Shown here piece by piece: positions 35,291 through 45,968 of a stretch of DNA of 64,000 bases. Within the stretch, counting starts at the first letter, position 1; each line of letters begins with the position of its first letter. This stretch comes from Pratylenchus scribneri. Its lineage: Eukaryota; Nematoda; Chromadorea; Rhabditida; Pratylenchidae. The notes under the pieces were generated by a model. That model made no database searches and was not told the DNA's origin. It was given only the letters and a program-made list of their open reading frames with translations. The translations under genes were made by a program, and so were the position numbers. Location of the stretch: contig JAQSEB010000181.1 of NCBI GenBank assembly GCA_030063045.1, positions 186,001 through 250,000 on the forward strand, read 5' to 3'.

Positions 35291-36654
35291 ACATTTAGAG
35301 AAATGATCCCCGAAATTTGGAAAAAAAAGAAATATTACTATATAACCTCCAATTCACATAAATGAATTCAATTTTTGATATTTTTATAGATAAAAATGAA
35401 AAATTTATTGATTTTGACTACCGAATTTTGCACATTGGCAACAACCATTAAATAAAACTTGTATATATAATTCTTTCTGTAAAGTCTTTTTGATATAAAA
35501 ATGATTCTATCAAATATAATTGGACAGAATATTATCGTCAAAAAAAAAAACAAAAATTACACATTTTTGCCTTTTTTGCCGCTCTTTTGTTCATAATATT
35601 TAGACAATTAAAGCCACTAATTTTCTTTTATCGATTTTTTTAACCTATGGCTATAAAAAAAATAAATAAATTTGCACACTTATCAATATTTATTGGAAAA
35701 ATTGATTTTATTCGATAAAATTTTATATTAATAAAATAAAGAAATTTTATTAACGAATATGAAAAAGTTCATAACCATAAATATTAAATTAATCATTTCT
35801 ACAGCTTTTCCATGAATAATTTATTCGAATGGCGAAAATATTTGTGGTGTAAATCTACTATAATATTTTTCCGTTTCGGAGACTTTCTTTTTACCACAAT
35901 TTATTTTCCGTTTCGGCGACTTTTTACCACAATTTATTTGCTCAAAAAAATTAATTGTTTTTAGCGTCTCGATTTTCATTAAAAAAATCAGATATCAGCT
36001 TCGATACTCATCAAAATGGAATAACAAAAATTACACAGTTTTACACATTATTGGTAATTACCATTTTTTATAGACAATTTTTGCTCATTTAAATGTGTCG
36101 GAATCACGCAATTTCTCCATCTTTAATTTTGTATAAATTTGTATTTAAATTGTGAATTCATAAAATAATGGAACATTTGCCCTAATTATTTGAGAGCGGA
36201 TTTACATTGATATAAAATCCCGAAATATAGACATAAAATATTGACATAGAATTTTTAAAATAAATATAATTTGCATAAAAATAGACAAAATATTGATGAA
36301 AAATTGACAAAAAATTTTTTAAAAGTTAAATTTATCAATAAAATCACAAAAAAATTATTTTTGCTATTACTCGCAATCATAAAATTTTTTTAATTGTTTT
36401 TAGCCTTTCATTAAAAAAGATCAAACGATACTCTTTAAAATGTAAAAAAAAGATCAGACGACACTCATCACCATTTTTGCTCATTTAGATATTTACCGCA
36501 ATAAATTAATGAATTTGAGTGCCCAATTTCCATTTTTCATTTTAAAGTACTAAAAATTGTATCTAATTAGTGCATTCATATAAAAATGGAATATTTCCCC
36601 CTTTTTATTTGTTATTTCCAAACAAAAATAATTATATTCTAAACTGCAAAAACA
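35291..36654. other. Upstream region of the Srsx-like gene with a duplicated block
   Basis: Two related segments, about 35945-36190 and 36385-36610, share the order taattgtttttagc, a catcaccatttttgctcattt-like stretch, aattttgtat/aaattgtatctaatt, and tgaattcataaaataatgg / tgcattcatataaaaatgg. A 33-bp direct repeat (ccgtttcgg-gactttttacc) lies at 35871-35940. Probably a duplicated promoter-proximal segment. Confidence 0.5.
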
Positions 36655-39600
36655 ATGTCCATTGATCCAATTCTATATTGGGCCACATTGGTCCAATTCA
36701 TCATTTGTTCCATTGGATTTGTTTTCAACAGTTTTCTCGTCTTCGTCATCTTTAGAAATAAGTATACGAAATTAAATAATATTCATTTACTTCAAAAATA
36801 TTGAATTTACTAAAAACTTTTGGTAATAAAATAATCCGTTTTTAAGCCATATAACTTGGCCATAATAAAGTGGTTTGGTTTAATCTACGTTCAGACAAAT
36901 GGATTAGAAGCGTTGGAGTCAAAAAGAAGTAGGAATTTTGAATATGTTCAAAAAAATTTTCTACTTGACCAAAAAAATTTTATACCCTAAAATAGAGGAC
37001 ATTTTTCTGCATCTGATAGGCTATTTTTTAAATTTTCTGTGATAATTAGTAAAAATTTATAAGGCTGACTCCGACGCAAATTCCAATGATTTCAAATAGT
37101 TTGAATTGTCGGAGTCGGAGTCAGGGGTTGGAAACAGCCTTATAAAATTTTTTCTAATTGTCAAAAAATTTTCAAATTTTTCTTATCCGAAGCAGTAAAA
37201 TCTGATGTATTTTTTGGTAAAAAATTATTTTTTTGGTCAAATAGAAAAATTTGAACATACTCAAAATTTCTACTAATGTTGACTCCGATACTTCATATTC
37301 ATTTGTGTGAACATAACTTTTGATTGGTTAAATGTCTTATTAGATTAATGCTATACTCTCAGAGCATTTGAATCTTAAAGAAATCAGATTTGACAAATTT
37401 TTATGGATACTATTTTTTGTACCAAAAAATACTATTTTTTTGCACCAAAAATACTATTTTTTACAGCAAAAAATACTATTTTTGCATTAAGTAGTTTTTG
37501 ACATAATAAACCAGAAACCGGTTTTAAACCCTACAAACCTTATACCTTTTTGGAGATCTTATCAAGACGCATTAAATGGTATATAATTTTTCATAGTTTG
37601 ATCAAATTTGAAAATTATTAAACCATTTAACCATCTCTAGATCTTTGGTTCAAAGCTAATTTAAATTAGACTCAACCATGAAAAATTATATACCATTCGA
37701 AGCTTCTTAAGATCTCAAAATGGTATAAAGTTTGTAGGGTCTAAAACCGGTTTATGATTTATTAGAAGTCAAAAACCACTTTTAGTGTAAAAAAATATTT
37801 ACTAAATTTTTATCGCCTCAAAAAATTTTTAGGTAAATTTATTTTTTTTCTACACCAAATTTAAATTCATTTGAATAAAATTCATTCAAATAGGAAACTT
37901 CGCCATTCATGTTGTTCCATTCTGATTTTGACAATGGCAATTTCTGATTGTTTCAATGAATTTTCAATCATTACTCTGCCAACAATTTTGGCCATATCCG
38001 ACACAACAATTTCCCTTCAACTTTGCTTTTTGCTTGAATTTCATGGCCCATTTTTCAATATGAATATGCAAAATTTGCTTTTCTTGATTAGTATTGATCG
38101 ATTCTTGGCCATAATTTTTCCAATCAAGTAAGACATTGAATAATTATTTTAAATATTTTTTATTTTCAGATATAAATTCCTGTCAGAAAAGCATAAAATT
38201 CGATATTTATTTGTCCTCATTGGCTCCTCTGTAATTGAATCCGGTTTATCCACAATTTTACCCTATTATTATTATTCCATGGATGAGTCAAACAAATTTA
38301 GGTAATTATTTTTAATAAAATTATCAACATTTGATTTTACTACACAATTAAATTATCCGCCTAAATACTTATCTAAAAAGAGAGAATTGCGCGAGGAAGA
38401 AGTCCAAGAAATTTGAACATATTTTAATTAGAATAGAAGAGAATCGCTTCTAGACCAAGAGTGCTACCTGGTTTTTCAATCAAGATTTCTTTTCGGGTTC
38501 CTGAAAAATCCTCGGTTCTTCGATTTTTTGAAAAAAGGGTCAAAAAATTTTAAATATTTAATTTTTCATAAAATATCGAAAAAATCAAAAAATTATAATT
38601 TAAATATTTTTTTCATAATTTCTGAGTAATTTAAAATTACTGGACATAAAGGGAAATGTTTGCCAACAATTTTCAGAGAGGGCATAATTTAAGGAAAAAA
38701 AGCCTTACACTAGAAATTAAATTAAATTGCCACGATAGGGAAAAATAGTTCAACCAAAAATTGTTCCGTGCAGATAAAATTTTTGGAAAAAATTTACCCC
38801 TAAGTTGTAAGAGAAGAACCGAAGAACCGGTCGGTTCTGACCCTTCGTTCCGGTTCTGCTCACTCATCAGCAGTTCTCAAACTCAAACCTCGATTCCGAT
38901 TCCAGTTCTTATTAGCCCAAAAATGGCCTCGGTTAGGTTCCGGTTCGGTTACCCGATTCCATCCTAGCCGACTAAATAGTCATCTAAAAAGAGAATTCCC
39001 CAAGGAATTCATAGAAATTTGAACATATTTTAATGTGCAGGCAAGTCTATTGTCAATTAACGGATATGATGGGCCCGTTGGCATTGTCTTTGGCTCTAAT
39101 TTTTGTTCTCTTCATGAATGTTGGCACTGTGCTCATCTACATTTCCTTATGGCTGCTGATTCGATTCAAATGTTATTCTCAAAATTCAATTTTTTAAGGA
39201 TATTATTTAATTTGACAAAAAAAAAATGCTGAAAATGGTGAAATTTTTCGTGTAGACAAATATCTTTTTGTGGCCATATAATTTGGACAAATCAGTTTTC
39301 TTAAAAATTCATATGGCAAGGGGTGGTAACTGGTAAGATAAGAAGACGGCCAAGCATTTCACTGAATTCAGTGAATTTTTATATAATTTAGATGCTTTCA
39401 GTGAGCAGTCAGCAATTTGCTTTTAAGCAAATTGCCAAAAGTTGACTGGCAAGCTTCTTATCTTACCACCCAAATGATCTGTGAGTCCTAATCAGAATCT
39501 AAACCTAATGCTAATAAACCAAAATCCTCTGTTATAGTCAAGTTATATATTGTCCCAAAAAGATTATTTTTTGACAAGAAAGTTTTTCGCTATTTTCAGC

Positions 39601-40801
39601 ATATTTTTTTCTGCCAAATTAAATATTTCCTATTTTTAAGTGCCGATCTCTACCATTTTATAGATCTTATCAGACGCATCGATTGGTATTTTTTCATAAT
39701 TTGGTCCAAAATAATGCATATTAAACTCTTTAAATCATCTCATGGTTTCGGTTCAATACTAATTAAATTTTGGGCAAAACTAACAAATTATATAACATTC
39801 GACGCGTCTTGAAGAAATCTATAAAATAGTATAAGGTTTTTTTAGGATCTAATAGCGGTTTCTGATTTATTCGAAGTCAAAAAATTACTTCTGATGCAAA
39901 AATATTTCCTATTTTTAAATTTTTATTTCCCACAATTCCAGTCATCAATTTGATCCAGGATAAGGTCGACCATCGGGTCCTGCGTTCCCTTTATGTGTTG
40001 ATGTTTGTCACATTCTTTTGCTGGTTTCCTTCACCGTTGTTTTATACATTCCTCATTCCAAATTTGCCGATTAGTCCAATTCTCAAAAATTCCGTATTTA
40101 GAGCATTACAACAATTGAATAAAATCGCCCAGGCATCAAATGCACCAATTTTATACTTTTGCAGGTTTTAAAAAGAGAAATATTTAAAATGCCGAATAAA
40201 ATAGTTAAAATGGCGAATAAAATACTGAAAATGCCAAATAAAATTTAAAAGTTTTATCGGTTTATGGTTTGAACTATACACCCAAACACAATATCCAATC
40301 GATAGATTCGACAAGACACATCGTTTGATAATGATTTGGCTTGGGCTTAACCAATGTTAAAGTAGTTTTGAACCGAAAATTAAAAAACGATTCAAATGGT
40401 TTAAAACCGTTAATTTGAAATCAAAACTCGGTAAATTATATACCATGCGTATTGATGAGATCTATCAATTCGATATAGGATTTGGTAGTCTAGGACAAAC
40501 CACTAAACCGATAAAATCTTTTAAAACTTTATTTTGCATTTTCAGCATTCTATTTAAATTTCAGTATTTTATTCGGCAAATTAAATAGCCTTAAAAATAT
40601 ACTTATAAAAATAAAATTAATATTTTAATTTACATTTTTAGCTCCGATTATCGAGAAGCAATGCAAAAAGAATTTGGAAATATCTTCAAATGTGGTAAAA
40701 CATTTAAAAATGTCAATATTTCGAGAACTCATCCAAGCACGAATTTCACGGCAAATGTGCGACCAATTATTGTGAATAATTTTGTAGATAATTCCATTTG
40801 A
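36655..40801 (+). CDS. Seven-transmembrane chemoreceptor, Srsx-like
   Basis: Six exons (36655-36761, 37894-38127, 38170-38301, 39041-39171, 39942-40164, 40642-40801) join in frame to 328 aa, a usual length for this class. All seven helices are visible. TM1 is WATLVQFIICSIGFVFNS and TM2 is around LILTMAISDCF. TM3 ends in the DRY-equivalent IDRFLAIIFPI, followed by TM4 around FVLIGSSVIESG and TM5 GPLALSLALIFVLFMN. TM6 is VLMFVTFFCWFPSPLFY and TM7 is around NAPILYFC. The IDRFLAI.FPIKY block is typical of nematode Srsx receptors, G-protein-coupled receptors of sensory neurons. It differs in exon structure from the four receptors downstream. Intron 1 (1.1 kb) and the introns after exons 3, 4 and 5 are filled with fold-backs, yet the frame is intact. 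Confidence 0.85.
36892..37318. repeat. Fold-back nested in Srsx intron 1
   Basis: The left arm (acgttcagacaaatgg, gaattttgaatatgttcaaa, tacttgaccaaaaaaatttt) pairs with the right arm (aaaaattatttttttggtca, gaacatactcaaaatttct, catttgtgtgaacat). It interrupts an older fold-back whose arms flank it: ccatataacttggcc near 36845 and aatcttaaagaaatcagatt near 37372. Confidence 0.7.
37484..37790. repeat. Fold-back with the agacgcat/tggtatata core
   Basis: The left arm (gaaaccggttttaaacccta, gagatcttatcaagacgcat, aatggtatataatttttcat) pairs with the right arm (atgaaaaattatataccatt, cgaagcttcttaagatctc, tttgtagggtctaaaaccgg). Well preserved. Confidence 0.75.
39203..39630. repeat. Fold-back with a second fold-back inside its loop
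   Basis: The outer arms (tttaatttgacaaaaaaaaa ... atgctgaaaatggtgaa and the complementary gctattttcagcatattttt ... ccaaattaaat) match the family at 1003-1268. The inner inverted pair ggtggtaactggtaagataagaag / cttcttatcttaccaccc spans about 39319-39470. Lies in the intron after exon 4 of the Srsx-like gene. Confidence 0.65.
39640..39905. repeat. Decayed fold-back, same core family
   Basis: gatcttatcagacgcatcga on the left and cattcgacgcgtcttgaaga on the right mark the inverted halves. Directly adjoins the previous fold-back. Confidence 0.6.
40240..40560. repeat. Fold-back in the last Srsx intron
   Basis: The left arm (aaaagttttatcggtttatgg, gatagattcgacaagacaca) pairs loosely with the right arm (tattgatgagatctatcaat, actaaaccgataaaatcttt). 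Same core family. Confidence 0.65.
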
Positions 40802-40828
40802 TATAATTTGCATTTTATATTCTTATTA

Positions 40829-41152
40829 CGACACTTGCGGGTCTGGCGTCAATGGTGGTAAAGTTATTGTGGATTTGTTTATGGCATATTATTAGGCATA
40901 AAATTAGCTACAAAATGACATCAAAAGCTTTCACCAATATTGAGTATTTACCGAGTTATGACCAAAAAATAGACTAAAACACATTTTTAATTAAACCAAC
41001 GGTTTTTTTGGTCATAACTCGGTGAATATTCAATATTGACCAATGCTTTTGATATGATTTTGTAGCTAATTTTATGCCTAATAATATGCCATAAACAAAT
41101 CCACAATAACTTTACCATCATCGACGCCAGACCGTTTGGTCAGCAAGTGTCG
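40829..41152. repeat. 324-bp fold-back just after the Srsx stop codon
   Basis: The termini CGACACTTGC and GCAAGTGTCG are perfect complements. Arms of about 140 bp (ggtaaagttattgtggattt, atggcatattattaggcata, cgagttatgaccaaaaaa) pair with few mismatches. It starts 28 bp after the stop codon, so it may lie in the 3' UTR. No target duplication recognised. Confidence 0.8.
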
Positions 41153-41159
41153 GGTCCGC

Positions 41160-42336
41160 AAGGGTCGGCCAACCATAAAATTAATGATTAATCATAGTAT
41201 TCTAATCATAAAATAATATTTTTCTATCTTTTTATTACAATCAATTGTGAATAAAGAATCTCAAAAAATGATTCAAATCTTTAAGTAAGTACCTAAAAAT
41301 GATTTGATAAAATATAATTGGTCAATAATAATGAAGAAATAAAAATCGCCCGTTATTGGCCTATTTCGACAATTTTTTGGTTCAAATTTTTGTAATTTTC
41401 AATTAAATTCACTAATTTTTCCCCCAATTGATCCTTCCTAAGCCAACGTTTTAAAATGTTAATAAACTTTCCAAAATTAATTTTATTTATATGTATTAAA
41501 AAATTTGATTTTATTCGATTAAATTTTACATTAAAATAAAAAAATTTTTTATTAAGGAATAGAAAAAATTCCTAACCAAATAAAACATTATTAAGTATGT
41601 CAATTCTATGCTTTTTCCAAGAATAATTTAGTCAAATTGCGAGTCAAAAATTTTATTAAAATAGAGATTTAAAATTTGATTAAAGACCAAGCATTCATGA
41701 AAATGGAAATTTTCAATTCCAAAAAATTTGTCTCTCTGTCACAAAATAGTAATTCCGAAAAATCGGAAAGGAATTGGGAAAAACAAATTTATTCATAATT
41801 AAATCATAAAATAATTAAATTTATGATACAAGTCGTACATTTTGCACTCCAATGTTCAATTACCAGTTACCACTCATTCATTCATTCATATCGATGCTGT
41901 CAAAAGTCAAATTCACGCAGTTGTGCCAATGCACCTGAATTTTTTATTCCTAATTATATAAACTAGAAAGAAAGGAAATAAAATTTTCAATATTAAATGG
42001 ACTAATTCTTTATCACCAAATCGATGATTCGACTTTTTTTTTTTGATACCAAGTGAATGATTTGACGATATTTAATTAGGCCAAAGAGTTTGCACATATG
42101 GTTTTAGATAATTCAAACTTACTTATTATTTATTAATTATTACCCATTTAAAATATTTTGGGAATTTTAAATTAATCTTATATTAAAAAAACTTTTTGCA
42201 TTTAATAAATATTTTTGTAATTTAATTTTATGTTGAAATTCCATTAAAATAATTATCAAAATATAAAAATTTTGATTCAATCAAAATAAATATTTTTTTT
42301 TTCAAATAAAAGCCAATTAAATTTTTTCGTGTTTAT
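41160..42336. other. Intergenic region
   Basis: A very AT-rich stretch between the Srsx-like and first Str/Srd-like receptor. No coding frame or clear repeat was seen apart from the elements listed at either end. Confidence 0.4.
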
Positions 42337-42344
42337 TTAATAAT

Positions 42345-42986
42345 TAGGGTTAGGATTCTTAGGTAAATACCTATTTTTTTCCTATATCAGAACGTTGAAA
42401 TATACACGAAAAAAGCATTTCCCACTTGGTTTGAAGCTTCTAGCATGAAGTTTTATTTACCTAAATTTACCTATTTTGAACTTTTCATACCTATTTATTA
42501 CCTATTTTTAGTTTTTTGGACCTAATTTACCTATTTTAGCCTTTTTTCAGCAAAAAATTAAGAAAATATGCCAAAAAATCAGTGAAAAATAGCATGGCAG
42601 CGTGAATGAAATTAAAAAAAGATCTTTTTAAACTTTCAAATACTTAAATTGGCAATATTAAGCAAATTAAAACGACCGAAAATTTTGGTCGATTGGCGAA
42701 GAGGGGGTCTTTGGAATGGAGAGTACTAGGGTGGAGTCTAGGTTCGAATCTCGCAAATCCGAAAATTTTTTTTTGTACTGAAAAACTTATTTTGATGCTT
42801 TCTAGGCATTTTTCTTTGAAAATTTAGTTTAAAAATGATTAAAAAGATCCAAAAATATAGTAAAAATTTTAAAAAAGTTCAATTTTACTTACCTATTTTT
42901 GCCTTTTTTGTACCTATTTTTCACTTTTTCGTACCTATTTAAGTACCTATTTTGCAATTTTTATCTACCTAACTATCCTAACCCTA
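42345..42986. mobile_element. hAT-type MITE, long copy
   Basis: A 642-bp relative of the 3254-3535 MITE. The left terminus begins tagggttaggattcttaggt, the right ends in cctaactatcctaaccctA, and an exact 8-bp duplication ttaataat lies at 42337-42344 and 42987-42994. Outer segments match the short copy closely (gaacgttgaaata, cacttggtt.gaagcttctag). About 350 bp of extra interior at 42548-42890 is bordered by near-identical ttacctattttNgccttttt strings, so the short copy could be a deletion between these direct repeats. A tRNA-like block lies in the extra interior. Confidence 0.88.
42684..42770 (+). other. tRNA-like remnant inside the long hAT MITE
   Basis: gattggcgaagaggggg resembles a Leu/Ser-type A box and ggttcgaatctc a B box about 50 bp downstream. 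The acceptor and T stems do not pair well. Probably a captured or decayed tRNA/SINE piece. Confidence 0.35.
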
Positions 42987-43387
42987 TTAATAATATAGAG
43001 AAAATCTCTGAAAAGTTAATCTAATTAGTAAGAAAAACAAACTAACTAAGGTTTTAAAAGCAAAAAATCCAACATTTTCTTGTTATTTTGAATTACTCAT
43101 TTTAATGTTATTCATTTTTATAGAATTGTGAACAGATGTTTTTTTGTGATAATCTTCGATACATTATTTTCATTTTTCGAGTAAAATAAATATTTGAATA
43201 AATAATTATGTACATTTTGATTTTGTGGTTGATTTTTCTTTCGTCATAGATGTTACCCCCAAAGACTATTTTCGCTATAAAAAATTTTTTTGATTGAATT
43301 TATTAATAAAATAACGGGATTTTTGCGTAATAAATAGAAGAATAAATGGACGATGCCCATAAATAATGAAAAATTCTTCCAAATTTA

Positions 43388-45008
43388 ATGCAATGGAATG
43401 CAATTATTTCATTCTTTATTGGATTTGCTTTGAATTCATTGCTATTTTGGCTATGCATTCATGAAAGAAGAAAGGAGCTACGTGATTTTCGACGAATTTT
43501 ATTGCAAATTTGCATTGTTGATTTGATGTTTGTGATTATGTCGGTAATTTTGCAACCAGTGAGTTTCGGGGAAAAATGTTGGTAAAAATCAAAATAATGA
43601 TATATTTATAGTGAAAAGAAAATCAAAATTCTGATCTTATTAAAAAATATGATTTCTATAAATCAAATTCTGATTAAGTTAAAATTTAGGATTTAATTGA
43701 AAAATTCTGATTTATTTGATAATTTAGGATTTAACTGAAAAATTCTGATTTATTATAGAAAATCAGAATTTTGATATATCAAAATCGATTAAATTTCAGA
43801 TTTTTGTCGTCTATCAAGGCATTAGTATATGTTATTTATACGGTCAATGGGTGGACAATATTGAACCATTCTTTAAATCGCTTATGGTGTCATTTTGGAT
43901 TAGCCTATATTTCTTTAGTTGTTATGGATTCAGTGTTCAATTCCTCTATCGTTATTTTGTTGTAAACAAGTAAAAATTACTAATAATAATAAAATTCTAT
44001 AAATATTTTATTCTTTAACAGATCAATGCAAATTAAATTTCGTCATTATTTAATGATGCTGAGTATTCCAGCTACGATTTCTTCAATACTCGGTTTTTGG
44101 GTTTTTGTTGACAATATTTTCGGAAAAACCATATTAAATTCATCTCAACGGGAGTATTTGAGTGAATTTGTTGGCGAAAATAACGTTGATATTAAATTAG
44201 CCTATTCCGTAAAAGTTAGTTTCCTTTCTTGATTTTATTTAATTGAAATTGGAATAATAATAAAATGATTTTAGACTATTTAATAATATTATAATTATTA
44301 AAAAATATGCTTAAAAATCAGCTTTTTATATTGAATTCTAATAATTAGTATAGAAGTTTCTATAAAATTAAATAGTTTTTTTAATAAATTAAAATAATAA
44401 ATTATTAAATATCCTGTAAAATGTTTTTTTAGATAAATTTGGATGGAATTGGTTATCTTTTTTGCGAATTATTTGCGAATATTGGCGCATTTTGTTTGAT
44501 CATAATTTGCAGCTATAAAATGCTTAAATTTATTCGCAATTATTCCTCATCTGAACAAGAACGGGTCCGAAATCGTCAAATTACATGGAGTCTGCTGATA
44601 ATAGTAAATTTTATTTTTTATGAACTTTTATTATATACAGAATACAAATTTAGTAATATAAAAATATTAATTAAAAATAAAAATTAATTATTGAAATTTC
44701 AGGCAATTTTCCCCCTGTTAATTTGCACTAACAATTTATTTAGTGCTGTGATTAATTCATTTCTCACTCCTTCCGATATGCTTTCATTCAACATAGTCAG
44801 CATATTCCTTGTCTTTGAGTTGCCCGTCATCAACCCATTGGTCAGCCTTCTCACACTTCGGCCATTTCAAAAGAAAATTGGAAAAATTGTCTCCATCCTA
44901 TTCAAATGGAAAAGGAAGAAGAATGATGTGGCACCAATTGGGGCAATGCCAGTGGCAATATCCAGCAATGAAGTGATTGTTGTGAAAGCAGTGGCACAAA
45001 TTAATTAA
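43388..45008 (+). CDS. Tandem chemoreceptor 1 (Str/Srd superfamily)
   Basis: Exons 43388-43558, 43800-43969, 44022-44214, 44433-44603 and 44703-45008 join in frame (intron phases 0, 2, 0, 0) to 336 aa. Family hallmarks are a TM1 ending LNSLLFWLCIHERRKELRDF, TM2 DLMFVIMSVILQP, TM3 YFFSCYGFSVQFLYRYFVVN, and a TM7 end VINPLVSLLTLRPFQKKIGK. This pattern fits the nematode Srd/Str chemosensory receptors. It is paralogous to the next three genes. An upstream ATG at 43363 is one base out of frame relative to the N-terminus of the paralogs, so this copy must start at the MQWN methionine and is about seven residues shorter at the N-terminus. The rest is intact. Confidence 0.83.
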
Positions 45009-45553
45009 TTAATTAATCGAGACGAGATAATGAAAAGACTACTTATTCTATTTTTGTATTGTATTGCATAATTTATGTTTTTGCTGATTCTATTATAAAT
45101 ATAGTATTCTAATTATTCAACAATTAATTAAATTCATTCAGAATTCAAAATTTTAAATTTTATGTGAAATTAATATAGAGATTGTAGATTCGTACTCAAG
45201 CTCATCGAGAAGAATCAAATGGTATATCATTTAAGATCAGTAATTCGACAACCGAATACTATCTATTATAAACACCATAAAACATTTTTATTTTATAATT
45301 TATAAAATATTCAAATGTCGGTTCGTAAATGTCGTAACGAGCAGTATTAGAAGGAAAAGATGTCATATAGATATAGATACATCAATTCAATGCAAGACTA
45401 GAATTGATGAGGTATAATCAATTCAATGCAAGACTAGAATTGATATAAAATTTTAGATATAATATTATTAAAAAAATCGTCACCAAATTTCCTCTCCCAG
45501 CAAAAAATTGGTTCCTCTCAATTTTGCATTAAAGGTTACAAAAAATTTTTGCG

Positions 45554-45575
45554 TTGATCATTGATCAATGATCAA
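45554..45575. promoter_or_regulatory. 22-bp perfect palindrome upstream of receptor 2
   Basis: Three TGATCA units in a perfect inverted repeat, 394 bp before the start codon at 45969. Not seen at the equivalent place upstream of receptor 3. It could be a protein-binding site or simple chance. Confidence 0.35.
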
Positions 45576-45599
45576 TGCAAAAATTGTACATTTTTAGTT

Positions 45600-45835
45600 T
45601 TCCCTGTACTTAATTTTGGATTGTTGTTTTCATTAACACGCAATAAAACAATTTTATTTTTCTATTTCCGAAAATTTTAATGGAATTTTAGAAATTTGTT
45701 AAAGCAAAATGGACTTTTTGATTTTCTTTGGAGAATGTGAATAAACAATTAAAATACCTGGAATTCAATGTCAAAAAATCGTGATGAAATTTAAATTATT
45801 TTTATTTGCAATTTAACAAGGTAAACCAAATGTAT
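45600..45835. promoter_or_regulatory. Conserved upstream block of receptor 2
   Basis: Shares, in order, aacacgcaataaaacaatt, ttttc.atttccga.aatttta, aaagcaaaatg.acttttt, gattttc, aatacct.gaatt and a taaattattttTatttg run with 48735-48930 upstream of receptor 3. Conservation outside coding sequence suggests either recent duplication or promoter function. Confidence 0.55.
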
Positions 45836-45968
45836 TTAGCTTCTAAAGAATTATGTGAAAAATATTTTATCACAAAAAACTGTATTAAAATTGTCAAAAT
45901 ATTTAAATAAATTTATTTATTTTTCTTTAAGATTTATTGCATATTTTGAGCTAAATCTATTCGACAAT

